The notes: generated from the letters alone by a model not told the origin. 45,821 bases of DNA from Candidatus Intestinimonas merdavium (GCA_019115785.1 DXCX01000057.1:1-45821); one strand, 5' to 3'; positions 28,533 to 38,452 are shown, counted from the stretch's first letter. Made by a program: numbers and translations.

Positions 28533-29033
28533 TTATTCCAGAGCGTGACGGCTGCGGACCAGCTCAATGGCCTCTTTTCCGGTGAGGTGCTCCACGGCGA
28601 CCTCTATGATGGCGACGGCGGGCAGTTCTTTTTCCAGCACGGACTGGCGGTGCTCCTGACTGTCCTCGGGAGCATAGCGGAGGGCCAGACGCTCCAGGGC
28701 GGCGCGTATCTCTGCCGGGTCCTCCAGGACCCTGGCCCTACCGAAAAGGATGACGCTGCGGAAATAGGTGGTGTACTCCAGAGGGACCACCTGGTCCCGG
28801 TCTGTTACACAAAAGGAGACCTTTGGGTCCCTAATAATGGCGTCCAGCTTGTGACCCGCCCTGGCACAGTGGAACCAGAGCTTGCCATCCGCGTAGGCAT
28901 AGCTCAGGGGGACGGCGTAGGGATAGCCGCCCTCACCGTGTACCGCCAGTACCCCGGAGGTGCCCCGGTCCAGCACAGCCAGACATTCCTCCCGGGAGAG
29001 CTCCTGATTTTTGCGTCTCATCTCACGAAACAT
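28533..29033 (-). CDS. Pyridoxamine 5'-phosphate oxidase family protein
   Basis: GTSGVLAVHGEGGYPYAVPLSYAYADGKLWFHCARAGHKLDAIIRDPKVSFCV, a typical FMN-binding split-barrel sequence. Confidence 0.85.
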   Translation of the reverse strand: MFREMRRKNQELSREECLAVLDRGTSGVLAVHGEGGYPYAVPLSYAYADGKLWFHCARAGHKLDAIIRDPKVSFCVTDRDQVVPLEYTTYFRSVILFGRARVLEDPAEIRAALERLALRYAPEDSQEHRQSVLEKELPAVAIIEVAVEHLTGKEAIELVRSRHALE

Positions 29034-29178
29034 ATGGGTGCTCCGCCTTTCTATCTTTCCTGTGTGACCAGTTATATCATGGTGAGCGGATTTTTGCAAG
29101 GGCGGAGTCCGTGCCCGCTGGACAGCGAGAGACGGTTGAGGTATGATAGTCAGACGAGAATGGAAAGGCGGGAATACC

Positions 29179-29799
29179 ATGCTTCAGAGCGGAACGTGCT
29201 ATATTGTGGGGGCCGGGGCCTTTTATGACCGGGACTTTGTACCAGAAGAGGGGGACTTCGTCATCGCCGCCGACGGCGGCTATGGAACGCTAAGCGTGCG
29301 GCAGACGGCCATGGACCTGGTGGTGGGCGACTTTGATTCTATGGGCTTTCGGCCGGACCATCCCAAGGTAGTGGACCTGCCGGTGGAGAAGGATGACACA
29401 GATATGATGGCCGCCATCCGCCTGGGCTGGGACAGGGGATACCGGACCTACCGGCTCTATGGGGGCACCGGCGGCCGTGTGGACCACACATTGGCCAACC
29501 TCCAATCCCTGGTGTGGCTTTCCAGGCGAGGGGGCCGGGGCTTTCTGGTGGGGGAGAACTGGACCGCTGCCGCCATCACCGACGGAGAAATGACCTTTCC
29601 GGCGGAGTATACAGGTGTTGTCTCCGTATTCTGCCAGGGCGACCGGGCGGAAGGGGTGACCCTGGAGGGGCTCAAGTACACGCTGGAGGAGGCCGTCCTC
29701 ACCTGTGATTTTCCACTGGGTGTGAGCAATGCGTTCACTGGAAGGGAGAGCAGGGTGGCGGTCCGGAAGGGGACCCTCCTGGTCGTTTGGTACAGGTGA
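29179..29799 (+). CDS. thiN: Thiamine diphosphokinase
   Basis: VIAADGGYGTL, LVVGDFDSMG, VEKDDTDMMAAI, LYGGTGGRVDHTLANLQSL. Confidence 0.88.
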   Translation: MLQSGTCYIVGAGAFYDRDFVPEEGDFVIAADGGYGTLSVRQTAMDLVVGDFDSMGFRPDHPKVVDLPVEKDDTDMMAAIRLGWDRGYRTYRLYGGTGGRVDHTLANLQSLVWLSRRGGRGFLVGENWTAAAITDGEMTFPAEYTGVVSVFCQGDRAEGVTLEGLKYTLEEAVLTCDFPLGVSNAFTGRESRVAVRKGTLLVVWYR

Positions 29800-29827
29800 A
29801 TCAGGGATAAAAGCGGTACGCCGACCA

Positions 29828-29880
29828 TGAGAAAGGAGCGGCTGGACAACCATTTCGGGCTGTCCAGCCGCTCTTCTCTC
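29828..29880 (+). terminator. Terminator after thiN
   Basis: GAGAAAGGAGCGGCTGGACA...TGTCCAGCCGCTCTTCTCTC. Confidence 0.65.
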
Positions 29881-30018
29881 ATGGGCCATTTTGCAGCGGC
29901 CCGCTGAAACGCAGGGAGGATTTCATGCGGTTGGAATGATTAGGGGCAGTTTGCGGTTTTCCATCCTTTTTGCGGTGCGGCTCCTTGTGGGCCCAGGTGC
30001 CGCCGGGGGATGGGGAGA

Positions 30019-31017
30019 TCAGCGGACCAGCTTCTTGAATTCGTCGGCCACAAACTGGACCTTGGGCCCGATAATGACCTGAACGCTGGTCTTGCCGGGA
30101 CGGACGACGTCGGCGGCGCCGGAAGCCTTGATCTTCTTCTCGTCCACCAGCAGGCGGTCCTTCACCTCCAGACGCAGGCGGGTGATGCAGTTGTCCACAC
30201 TGGTCACGTTGGCCGCGCCGCCGACGCCCTCAAGGATAGCCTGGGCCATAGCGGCAAAGTCGTTGCTGCTCAGTTCGATGCTCAGTTCGGTCTCGTTATT
30301 GTCATCCTCGCGGCCAGGGGTCTTCAGGTTCAGGGCCACAATCACAATACGGAAGATCACATAGTACACCACGAAGAATACCAGGCCGATGGGGATCAGC
30401 AGCAGGGGGTTTTCGGCGAAGGGAGCGTTGAAGCTCAGGGCCCAGTCTACAAAGCCGGCGCTGAACTGGAAGCCAGCACGGATGGGCAGAGCTGCCACGA
30501 TGGCCACCGAAATGCCGGTAAGCAGGGCATGAATGACGTACAGGACGGGGGCAAGGAACATGAAGGAGAACTCCAGAGGCTCGGTAACGCCGGTGAAGAA
30601 GGAGCACAGCGCGGCGGACATCAGGATGCCGGCGGCGATCAGACCGCACAGGATGCCGATAAACTGGGTGTTGATTTTGCCAAAGGCGTCAGGGACCACC
30701 GCGTCAGCGCCTATGATCAGCTGTACCACACTGGTGCCGAGCATGGTCTGCACGGTCAGCTAGGAGATAACAGCCGCCAGGGCGGAGGTGCCCTCCTGGT
30801 CCTTGGACATGCCGATGGCTACGCCAAGGGCGAACAAAATGGCCATGTTGTCAATCAAAATACCGCCGGCCTTGATCAGCAGCAGGGCCAACAGGCTGTT
30901 GGCGCCCCAGCCGCTGGGGTCAATCGCGTAACCGATGCCCATCAGGATGCCGCCGATTGGCAGGCAGGCTACGGGCAGCATCAGGGACTTGCCCAAACGT
31001 TGGAAAAATCGCATCAT
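30019..31017 (-). pseudogene. PTS EIIBC (N-acetylglucosamine/glucose family) pseudogene: in-frame TAG plus internal EIIC deletion
   Basis: N-terminal EIIC MMRFFQRLGKSLMLPVACLPIGGILMGIGYAIDP...TSALAAVIS then TAG, LTVQTMLGTS..., a jump from FIGILCGLIAAGILMSAALCSFFTGVTEPLEFSF, and an intact EIIB with TSVDNCITRLRLEV. Confidence 0.85.
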
Positions 31018-31121
31018 AAGTATTACCTCCTCCTAACACTGGTGCTGAACCGGCGATATGCTGCCGGTTCGGCATGTCAGCAGGGGACGGCCGGCCCACA
31101 GCCGTCCCTCCTTGCGACGAA

Positions 31122-31202
31122 TTACAGATTGGCCTTCAGAAAATCGGCCATGGACGCGGCGGCGGCCTCCTCGTCAGGGCCGTCAAAGGTGAGGGTAGGC
31201 CT
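31122..31202 (-). pseudogene. C-terminal remnant of an HPr-like phosphocarrier gene
   Basis: Frame reads RPTLTFDGPDEEAAAASMADFLKANL*, resembling the HPr C-terminus; no N-terminal half and it overlaps the antiterminator 3' end out of frame. Confidence 0.55.
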
Positions 31203-31989
31203 GCTCCTCAGGGGGAATCCTGTTTTGCGTGCGGGACTCCAAACCCTCCACGATCTGTCGGGCACAGTGGAATTCGTTTGGGTAGCACTGCCGTACCGCC
31301 GCTACAAACCGCGCGTCGTCCTGGGACTGCGCATGGTCGGAAAAGGCCCGCAGGACAAGAAATTTCAGGTGCACCGTAAACTCGTCGTAAAACCCGCTGT
31401 CGGTGTCCAGATGCAGGTGCGGCCAGCCGTTCAGGGTGGTCAGGATGTCGTGGAGCGTCTGTGTAATGCGCAGCGTGTCGCTGATGGAGTTTTCGTATTC
31501 GGCATTCACCAGATGCAGGGCAATGTTGGCGGCCTCGTCATCCGGAAAGTGGACGTCCAGTTCCTTCGCCATCAGTTCCAGAGCGTACTTGCCCACCGTG
31601 TACTCGCGGGGGTAGAAGGTACGTACCTCCGCCAACAGGGTGTTCTGAAAGGTCGTTCCGCTGCGCAGACGTTCAATGGCGAAGCAGATATGGTCGGTAA
31701 GGGTCAGGTATACGCTGGGGCTGAGCTTCCGTCCCAGATCCTGGGTGGCTCGGTCCACGATCAGACTGCACAGCTCAATCTGCTGGGCGGGCAAGGTGGC
31801 GAAAAGATCGGTCAGGCGGCGGGCGTCGTCCGGTGTCTCCATCCGGAACAGCTTTTCCACCTTTGTCTGGTCGATCTTGTCCCCGGCTCGCAGAGAAAAT
31901 CCCAAACCACGCCCCATGGCGATCCATTCCCGGCCGTTTTCATCCAGGCAGGACACCACATTGTTATTTATGGATTTCAAAACCTTCAT
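31183..31989 (-). CDS. PRD domain-containing BglG/LicT-family transcription antiterminator (C-terminus probably truncated)
   Basis: CAT domain MKVLKSINNNVVSCLDENGREWIAMGRGLGFSLRAGDKID; two PRD domains; ends abruptly RIPPEEQAYPHL*. Confidence 0.85.
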   Translation of the reverse strand: MKVLKSINNNVVSCLDENGREWIAMGRGLGFSLRAGDKIDQTKVEKLFRMETPDDARRLTDLFATLPAQQIELCSLIVDRATQDLGRKLSPSVYLTLTDHICFAIERLRSGTTFQNTLLAEVRTFYPREYTVGKYALELMAKELDVHFPDDEAANIALHLVNAEYENSISDTLRITQTLHDILTTLNGWPHLHLDTDSGFYDEFTVHLKFLVLRAFSDHAQSQDDARFVAAVRQCYPNEFHCARQIVEGLESRTQNRIPPEEQAYPHL

Positions 31990-32012
31990 ATGCTTGCCCT
32001 CACTGGCAGAAA

Positions 32013-32080
32013 GAAAAAAGACCACATTCAAAGCCATTCCATGAATCCAATGCCCATGGAAAGGGTTTGAATATGGTCTT
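32013..32080 (-). terminator. Leader terminator in front of the antiterminator gene
   Basis: Minus strand AAGACCATATTCAAACCC...GGCTTTGAATGTGGTCTTTTTT. Confidence 0.8.
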
Positions 32081-32102
32081 GCCTGCCGAACAGTAACAAC
32101 CC
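32075..32102 (-). promoter_or_regulatory. Ribonucleic antiterminator (RAT) site
   Basis: Minus strand GGGTTGTTACTGTTCGGCAGGCAAGACC resembles the SacY/LicT RAT consensus; its 3' end overlaps the terminator. Confidence 0.88.
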
Positions 32103-32118
32103 AACAATTAACAACCAC

Positions 32119-32147
32119 AGGGTATCAATTTACTCAAAGATTGTCAA
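32119..32147 (-). promoter_or_regulatory. Promoter of the antiterminator/PTS locus
   Basis: Minus strand TTGACA - 17 nt - TACCCT. Confidence 0.55.
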
Positions 32148-32449
32148 TGATTTGGGGAAATAAATTGGCGATTCTGCCAAATAGACAAATTGGGGTAAGA
32201 AATTTTGTAGATTTTGCAAATAAATATTGTGTAAATTCCACCGTGCGGTGGGGGCTCCGCCGCTTTTGCCGCCGGATGGAAACGGTATCTGCATACATGA
32301 GTAGATTATCCTGCGCCATCTGCGCTGCCGCCCGGTATGATGACCGATGGTCCGGAAGCGGCCACCTGGCTGAGTTTGGAATGAGGGTACCTGCCCGGGG
32401 GGATGGAGTATCCGACCCAAATACTTGATGGGATCGGTGCAATTCCCCC

Positions 32450-32478
32450 TTGCAAAGGACACGTGCGTCCGGTATACT
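32450..32478 (+). promoter_or_regulatory. Promoter of the gcv operon
   Basis: TTGCAA - 17 nt - TATACT. Confidence 0.65.
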
Positions 32479-32507
32479 GATAAGGAAGAAAATAAGCTCG
32501 GATGATG

Positions 32508-32680
32508 GCATCGGGAGAGACCGCCTCAGGCGGCGCCGAAGGGGATTGGCAGAAAAACTCTCAGGCAAAAGTACCGGTGTCGGACGAAACTCCGAAGACC
32601 AAAAGGGCGCGTGCCCTGGAGGACCGAAGAAGCAATTTGCTCCACTGGGGCGGAGAATCTTTCAGGTAAGAAGACGGAGG
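32508..32680 (+). ncRNA. Tandem glycine riboswitch (two aptamers)
   Basis: CGGGAGAGACC...CGCCGAAGGGG...CTCTCAGGCAAAAGTACCG then GGACGAAACTCCGAAGACC...ACCGAAGAAGCAA...GAATCTTTCAGGTAAGAAGAC; directly upstream of gcvT. Confidence 0.92.
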
Positions 32681-32722
32681 CGTGCCTTTGCTTGGCGCGC
32701 CTCCGTTTTGTGTTTTTTGTCC
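32680..32722 (+). terminator. Riboswitch expression-platform terminator
   Basis: ACGGAGGCGTGCC TTTGCTT GGCGCGCCTCCGT TTTGTGTTTTTT. Confidence 0.8.
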
Positions 32723-32751
32723 TACCAATTCTGAGAAAGAAGGGATCGCCA

Positions 32752-33834
32752 ATGGAAAAGAAGACACCGCTGTACGACTGCCATGTGGCACTGGGCGGAA
32801 AGATCGTCCCCTTTGCCGGCTATCTGCTGCCGGTCCAGTATTCCACCGGCGTCATTGCCGAGCACATGGCTGTCCGCACCGCCGCCGGACTTTTTGACGT
32901 CTCCCACATGGGGGAGCTGGTTTTTACCGGTCCGGATGCCCTGAGAAATCTCAACCATATGCTCACCAACGACTTTACCAACATGTATGACGGCCAGGTC
33001 CGCTACTCCCCCATGTGCAACGATGACGGCGGCTGTGTGGACGATCTGATCGTCTACAAGGTCAGGGAGGGGGCCTATCTGGTGGTGGTCAACGCCGCCA
33101 ACAAGGATAAGGACGCTGCCTGGATGGCGGAACGCCTCTTCGGGGACTGCAAGATGGAGGACCTCTCGGATACCGTGGCCCAGGTGGCCCTTCAGGGTCC
33201 CAGCTCCAAGGAGATCCTCCTCAGACTGGTGGGGGAGGAGGAGCTGCCCAAGAAATATTACAGCTTCGTCCGGGAGATCACCGTGGGGGGCATCCGGTGT
33301 CTGGTTTCCCGCACCGGCTACACCGGGGAGTTCGGCTATGAGCTCTACTGTGCCACCGGAGAGGGCCCTGCCCTGTGGGACCTGCTGCTGGAGACCGGGA
33401 AGGACCTGGGTCTCATCCCCTGCGGCCTGGGCGCCCGGGACACCCTGCGTCTGGAGGCTGCCATGCCCCTCTATGGCCATGAGCTCACCGACGGCATCGG
33501 CCCCCTGGAGGCCGGTCTGGACTTTGCTGTCAAGATGGGCAAGACTGAATTCATTGGCAAGGCGGGCCTGGAGAGACGGCTGCCCCTCACCCGGACCCGG
33601 GTGGGCCTGGAGGTTACCGGACGGGGCATTGTCCGGGAGCACCAGGATATTTATATTGGGGAGCGGCTGGTGGGACAGACTACCTCCGGAACCCACGCCC
33701 CCTTCCTGGGCAAGGCCATCGCCATGGCATATCTGTCGCCGGAGGACGCCGCCGTGGGCTCCGAGGTGGCTGTGGACGTCCGGGGCCGCCGGGTGGCCTG
33801 CAAGGTGGTGCCCCTGCCCTTCTATAAGCGGTGA
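32752..33834 (+). CDS. gcvT: Glycine cleavage system aminomethyltransferase (T protein)
   Basis: [65 protein letters not shown]. Confidence 0.95.
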   Translation: MEKKTPLYDCHVALGGKIVPFAGYLLPVQYSTGVIAEHMAVRTAAGLFDVSHMGELVFTGPDALRNLNHMLTNDFTNMYDGQVRYSPMCNDDGGCVDDLIVYKVREGAYLVVVNAANKDKDAAWMAERLFGDCKMEDLSDTVAQVALQGPSSKEILLRLVGEEELPKKYYSFVREITVGGIRCLVSRTGYTGEFGYELYCATGEGPALWDLLLETGKDLGLIPCGLGARDTLRLEAAMPLYGHELTDGIGPLEAGLDFAVKMGKTEFIGKAGLERRLPLTRTRVGLEVTGRGIVREHQDIYIGERLVGQTTSGTHAPFLGKAIAMAYLSPEDAAVGSEVAVDVRGRRVACKVVPLPFYKR

Positions 33835-33878
33835 GAACATTCCCTTTCATACCGATCAAATACAAGGAGGAATTTATC

Positions 33879-34259
33879 ATGAATACCCCTGAGCATCTCC
33901 GTTACACCAAGTCCCACGAGTGGATTCTCTTCGCCGATGACGGTACCGCCAAGGTGGGCCTCACCGACCATGCCCAGGACGCGCTGGGGGATCTGGTCTT
34001 TGTCAACCTACCCCAGGTGGGGGATACCCTCACCTGCGGCGAGGCGCTGGGGGATGTGGAGTCGGTGAAGGCCGTCTCCGACGTGTACAGCCCCGTCTCC
34101 GGTACGGTGAAGGCGGTCAACGAGGACCTGCTGGACGCCCCCGAGTCTATCAACGCCGACCCCTATGGCGCCTGGCTGGTGGAGGTGGAGGGCATCAGCG
34201 ACCAGGAGGAGCTGCTGGACGCCGCCGCCTACGAGGCCCACTGCGCCCAGGAGAGCTGA
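33879..34259 (+). CDS. gcvH: Glycine cleavage system H protein
   Basis: [47 protein letters not shown] lipoyl motif. Confidence 0.95.
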   Translation: MNTPEHLRYTKSHEWILFADDGTAKVGLTDHAQDALGDLVFVNLPQVGDTLTCGEALGDVESVKAVSDVYSPVSGTVKAVNEDLLDAPESINADPYGAWLVEVEGISDQEELLDAAAYEAHCAQES

Positions 34260-34298
34260 GCCACCAGAGAGACAACGGAAAGGAGCTGATCCAAGGAC

Positions 34299-35612
34299 AT
34301 GGGAAGCTATCTGCCATCCACTGACGGAGAACGTCAGGCCATGCTGGAGTCCATCGGCTGCCGGAGCATAGACGACCTTTACGCCCAGGTGCCTCCGGAG
34401 ATGCGGGTGGACCGCCTGGACCTGCCCGACGGAAAGAGCGAGCTGGAGGTCCGGCGTATCCTGGAGGATATGGCGGCCAAGAACACGGTCTTCCCCTCGG
34501 TGTTCCGTGGGGCGGGGGCCTACCGGCACTATATCCCCTCTATTGTCAAAAGCGTCACCAGCAAGGAGACCTTCCTCACCGCCTACACCCCCTATCAGGC
34601 CGAGCTCTCTCAGGGGGTGCTCCAGTCCATTTTTGAGTACCAGACCATGATCTGCACCCTCACCGGTATGGACGCCTCCAATGCGTCCATCTATGACGGC
34701 GCCTCCGCTGCCGCCGAGGCCGTGGCCATGTGCCGGGACCGGAAGCGGAGCACCGTCCTCCTCTCCGCCGCCATTCACCCCATGGTCCGCCGGACGGTGG
34801 AGACCTACTGCTTTGGAAACGGCATGGAGGTCAGGATTGTCCCCATGAAGAACGGCTTCACCGACGCCCATGCCCTCACTGGGCTTCTGGACGACACCGT
34901 GGCCTGCTTCTACCTCCAGCAGCCCAACTATTTCGGCCGCATTGAGTCGGCTAAGGAGCTGGGGGAGGCTGCCCACGCCGCCGGAGCCAAGTTCATCATG
35001 GGGGTCAACCCCATCGCCATGGCCGTGCTGAAGACCCCGGGGGAGTGCGGCGCCGACATCGCCGTGGGCGAGGGGCAGCCTCTGGGCATGCCCCTGAGCT
35101 TCGGCGGACCCTATCTGGGCTTTATGGCGGCCACCGCCGCCCTTACCCGGAAGCTCCCGGGCCGTATCGTGGGGGAGACCGCCGACCACGACGGCCGACG
35201 GGCCTATGTCCTCACCCTTCAGGCCAGGGAGCAGCACATCCGCCGGGAGAAGGCCTCCTCCAATGTCTGCTCCAACCAGGCTCTGTGCGCCATGACCGCC
35301 GCCGTCTATCTGGCCGCCATGGGTCCCCAGGGTCTGCGGCAGGCCGCCGAGAGCTGCATGGCCCACGCCCGGTACACCGCTGAGCGGGTGTGTGATGTGC
35401 CCGGCTTCGACATGGTCTACCCCGGCCCTTATTTCCACGAGTTTGTGACTACCTGCCCCTGCAAGCCGGAAAAGCTCCTGAACGGGCTGGCCAAGCGGGG
35501 TATTCTGGGTCCCCTCCCCCTGGAGGACGGCAACCTGCTGTGGTGTGCCACAGAGATGAACACCAAGGGCGAGATCGACGCCCTGGAACAGGCCATTCGG
35601 GAGGTGATATGA
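34299..35612 (+). CDS. gcvPA: Glycine dehydrogenase (decarboxylating) subunit 1
   Basis: FRGAGAYRHYIPSIVKSVTSKETFLTAYTPYQAELSQGVLQSIFEYQTMICTLTGMDASNAS. Confidence 0.95.
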   Translation: MGSYLPSTDGERQAMLESIGCRSIDDLYAQVPPEMRVDRLDLPDGKSELEVRRILEDMAAKNTVFPSVFRGAGAYRHYIPSIVKSVTSKETFLTAYTPYQAELSQGVLQSIFEYQTMICTLTGMDASNASIYDGASAAAEAVAMCRDRKRSTVLLSAAIHPMVRRTVETYCFGNGMEVRIVPMKNGFTDAHALTGLLDDTVACFYLQQPNYFGRIESAKELGEAAHAAGAKFIMGVNPIAMAVLKTPGECGADIAVGEGQPLGMPLSFGGPYLGFMAATAALTRKLPGRIVGETADHDGRRAYVLTLQAREQHIRREKASSNVCSNQALCAMTAAVYLAAMGPQGLRQAAESCMAHARYTAERVCDVPGFDMVYPGPYFHEFVTTCPCKPEKLLNGLAKRGILGPLPLEDGNLLWCATEMNTKGEIDALEQAIREVI

Positions 35613-37061
35613 GTGGAACTGCTGTTTGAAAAGAGCCGAAAGGGGCGCCGGTGCGATCTGCTGCCCCCCCTGGATGTACCCCCCGCCCACCTGATGGCGG
35701 GGATGGAGCGGGAGCGCCCCCTGGATCTGCCGGAGCTCTCCGAGGTGGACCTGACCCGGCACTATTCCGCCCTGGAGCGGCGGGCCCACGGGGTCAATAA
35801 CGGCTTTTATCCTCTGGGCTCCTGCACCATGAAGTACAATCCCAAGATCAATGAGGAAATGGCCGCCCTGCCTGGCTTTGCCGGGGTCCACCCCACCCAG
35901 GATGCCGACACCGCCCAGGGCTGTCTGGAGGTCCTCTATCTGGCCGAGGAGCTCCTGTGCGAGATCACCGGCATGGACGCCATGACCTTTCAGCCCGCCG
36001 CCGGCGCCCACGGGGAGTTTACCGCCCTGCTGATGGTGAAGAAGTACCACCTGGACCGGGGGGATACCGCCCGGACCAAGATCCTGGTACCCGATTCCGC
36101 CCACGGCACCAACCCGGCCTCTGCCGCCATGTGCGGGTTCACCGTGGTCAACGTGCCCTCCAACCCGGCCGGCGGAGTGGACCTGGAGGCCCTAAAGGCC
36201 GCTGCCGGTCCCGATACCGCCGCCCTCATGCTCACCAACCCCAACACCCTGGGCCTCTTTGACCCCAATATCCTGGAGATCACCCAAATCGTCCATGACG
36301 CCGGTGGGCTGTGCTACTACGACGGCGCCAACCTCAACGCCGTCATGGGGGTGGTCCGCCCGGGGGACATGGGCTTTGACCTGGTCCACCTGAACCTTCA
36401 CAAGACCTTCTCTACCCCCCACGGCGGCGGCGGGCCTGGTTCCGGCCCTGTGGGCTGCAAAAAATTCCTCCGGGATTTTCTGCCTGCCTTCCACGTGGAG
36501 GAGGGGGCCGATGGACTGGAGTTCCGGGACCCAGCCAAGAGCGTTGGCAGCGTAAAGGAGTTTTATGGTAACTTCAGTGTAGTGGTGAAGGCCCTGGCCT
36601 ATCTCCTCACCCTGGGGGCCGAGGGCATCCCCGAGGCCGCCAAGGGGGCGGTGCTCAACGCCAACTATCTGCGGGAAAAGCTGCGGGGGACCTACGACAT
36701 CGCCTACGGAGACGGACCCTGCATGCACGAGTTCGTGCTCACCCTGTCGGGGCTCAAAAAGGAGACAGGGGTCTCGGCTATGGACGTGGCCAAGGCCCTG
36801 CTGGACCACGGCATCCACCCGCCCACCATGTACTTCCCCCTCATTGTGGAGGAGGCCCTCATGTTTGAGCCCACCGAGACCGAGTCCAGGGAGACCCTGG
36901 ACCAGGCCGCGGAGGTGCTCAAGGGCATCCGCGCCCAGGCAGACGCCCAGCCGGAGGCTCTCCACGCCGCCCCCACCACCACCCCCATCGGACGGCCCGA
37001 CGAGGTCAAGGCCGCCCGCCACCCGGTGCTGCGGTATACGCCGCCGGAGGACAGGGCATGA
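35613..37061 (+). CDS. gcvPB: Glycine dehydrogenase (decarboxylating) subunit 2 (GTG start)
   Basis: GFYPLGSCTMKYNPKINE; FQPAAGAHGEFTALLM; MGFDLVHLNLHKTFSTPHGGGGPGSGPVG. Confidence 0.95.
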   Translation: MELLFEKSRKGRRCDLLPPLDVPPAHLMAGMERERPLDLPELSEVDLTRHYSALERRAHGVNNGFYPLGSCTMKYNPKINEEMAALPGFAGVHPTQDADTAQGCLEVLYLAEELLCEITGMDAMTFQPAAGAHGEFTALLMVKKYHLDRGDTARTKILVPDSAHGTNPASAAMCGFTVVNVPSNPAGGVDLEALKAAAGPDTAALMLTNPNTLGLFDPNILEITQIVHDAGGLCYYDGANLNAVMGVVRPGDMGFDLVHLNLHKTFSTPHGGGGPGSGPVGCKKFLRDFLPAFHVEEGADGLEFRDPAKSVGSVKEFYGNFSVVVKALAYLLTLGAEGIPEAAKGAVLNANYLREKLRGTYDIAYGDGPCMHEFVLTLSGLKKETGVSAMDVAKALLDHGIHPPTMYFPLIVEEALMFEPTETESRETLDQAAEVLKGIRAQADAQPEALHAAPTTTPIGRPDEVKAARHPVLRYTPPEDRA

Positions 37062-38440
37062 GCTGGGACCTCATCGTCATCGGCGGCGGCCCCGGTGGAT
37101 ACACCGCCGCCATCCGGGCCGCCCAGCTGGGCCTGCGCACCGCCCTGGTGGAGCGGGACGCTGTGGGCGGCACCTGTCTCAACCGGGGGTGTATCCCCAC
37201 TAAGGCCCTCATTCACGCCGCCGAGCGATATGAGGAGATGAGCCAGTGCGGCGTCTTCGGCCTGCGGGCGGAGGGAGTCAGCTTTGACTACTCCGCCATG
37301 TGTGCCCGCCGGGACCAGGTGGTGGGGCAGCTGCGGGAGGGCGTGGAGCGGCTGCTCAAGGGCAACAAGGTGGACCGGATCACCGGCGCCGCCCACATCC
37401 TGGGACCCGGCAGGGTTCGGGTGGGGGAGGAGGTGCTGGAGGGGACAAATCTCCTCATCGCTGTGGGTTCCCGGCCCGCCCTGCCGCCGGTGCCGGGGCT
37501 GGACCTGCCCGGCGTCCTCACCAGCGACGACCTGCTCACGGGGACCGGCTTTTATCAGCGCCTTGTCATCATCGGCGGGGGCGTCATCGGCATGGAGTTT
37601 GCCGGACTCTATCGGGCCCTGGGGGCCGAGGTCACCGTGGTGGAGGCCCTGGACCGGGTGCTTCCCACCCTGGACCGGGAGCTCTCCCAGAGCCTGAGCA
37701 TGCTCATGAAGAAAAAGGGTGTGAAGCTCTGCACCGGCGCGGTGGTGGAGCATGTGGAGCGGGGCCCGGATGGACTTTGCTGCACCTATACCGCAAAGGA
37801 CAAGACTGAGACGGTGACCGCCGACGCCGTGCTGGTGGCCACCGGCCGCAGGGCCAATACCGACGGGCTGTGCGCTCCGGAGGTGGATCTGGGCCTGGAG
37901 CGGGGGGCCATCCCGGTGGACGGGCGTTTCCAGACCAGGGTCCCCGGCATCTATGCCATTGGGGATGTGGTGAAGGGCAGCATCCAGCTGGCCCACGCCG
38001 CCGCCGCCCAGGGCATCAACGCCGTGAGCCTACTGGCGGGGCGGGAGCCTCCCATGGACCTGAGCGTGGTCCCCTCCTGCGTGTATGTCCGGCCAGAGAT
38101 GGCCTCCGTGGGGCGGACCGAGGCCGGGTGCAGGGAGGCGGGCATCCCCGTCAAAACGGCCAAGTACCTTACCGGGAGCAACAGCCGCAGCGTCATCACC
38201 GATGCCGGGCGGGGCTTTATCAAGGTGGTCTATCATGGAGAGACCGGTGTGGTGCTGGGGGCCCAACTCCTGTGTGAGCGGGCCACCGACCTGGTGGGGG
38301 CGTTCACCTCCGCCATCTCCCGGGGAGAGACCCTGGAGGATATGGCCCGGGTGATCCGCGCCCACCCAACCTTCGCCGAGGGGATCGGCGAGGCGGCGGA
38401 GGCCGGGTTGGGCCTGAGCATCCACCAGCTCAACCGATAA
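37058..38440 (+). CDS. lpdA: Dihydrolipoyl dehydrogenase
   Basis: IGGGPGGYTAAIRAAQLG; GGTCLNRGCIPTKALIHAAE; GGGVIGMEFAGLY; AHPTFAEGIGEA. Confidence 0.93.
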   Translation: MSWDLIVIGGGPGGYTAAIRAAQLGLRTALVERDAVGGTCLNRGCIPTKALIHAAERYEEMSQCGVFGLRAEGVSFDYSAMCARRDQVVGQLREGVERLLKGNKVDRITGAAHILGPGRVRVGEEVLEGTNLLIAVGSRPALPPVPGLDLPGVLTSDDLLTGTGFYQRLVIIGGGVIGMEFAGLYRALGAEVTVVEALDRVLPTLDRELSQSLSMLMKKKGVKLCTGAVVEHVERGPDGLCCTYTAKDKTETVTADAVLVATGRRANTDGLCAPEVDLGLERGAIPVDGRFQTRVPGIYAIGDVVKGSIQLAHAAAAQGINAVSLLAGREPPMDLSVVPSCVYVRPEMASVGRTEAGCREAGIPVKTAKYLTGSNSRSVITDAGRGFIKVVYHGETGVVLGAQLLCERATDLVGAFTSAISRGETLEDMARVIRAHPTFAEGIGEAAEAGLGLSIHQLNR

Positions 38441-38452
38441 ATTCCATATGGA

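Noticed and set aside
30010-32070. 686-aa plus-strand ORF across the PTS/antiterminator region
   Set aside because: Antisense to recognisable EIIBC and PRD antiterminator sequences, and crosses their regulatory leader.
32130-32568. Short minus-strand ORFs (110 and 144 aa) between the PTS leader and the glycine riboswitch
   Set aside because: Overlap the gcv promoter/riboswitch start, lack an RBS or any recognisable domain, and have random-looking composition.
34008-36104. 698-aa minus-strand ORF across gcvH/gcvPA/gcvPB
   Set aside because: Shadow ORF; the genes on the plus strand are highly conserved.
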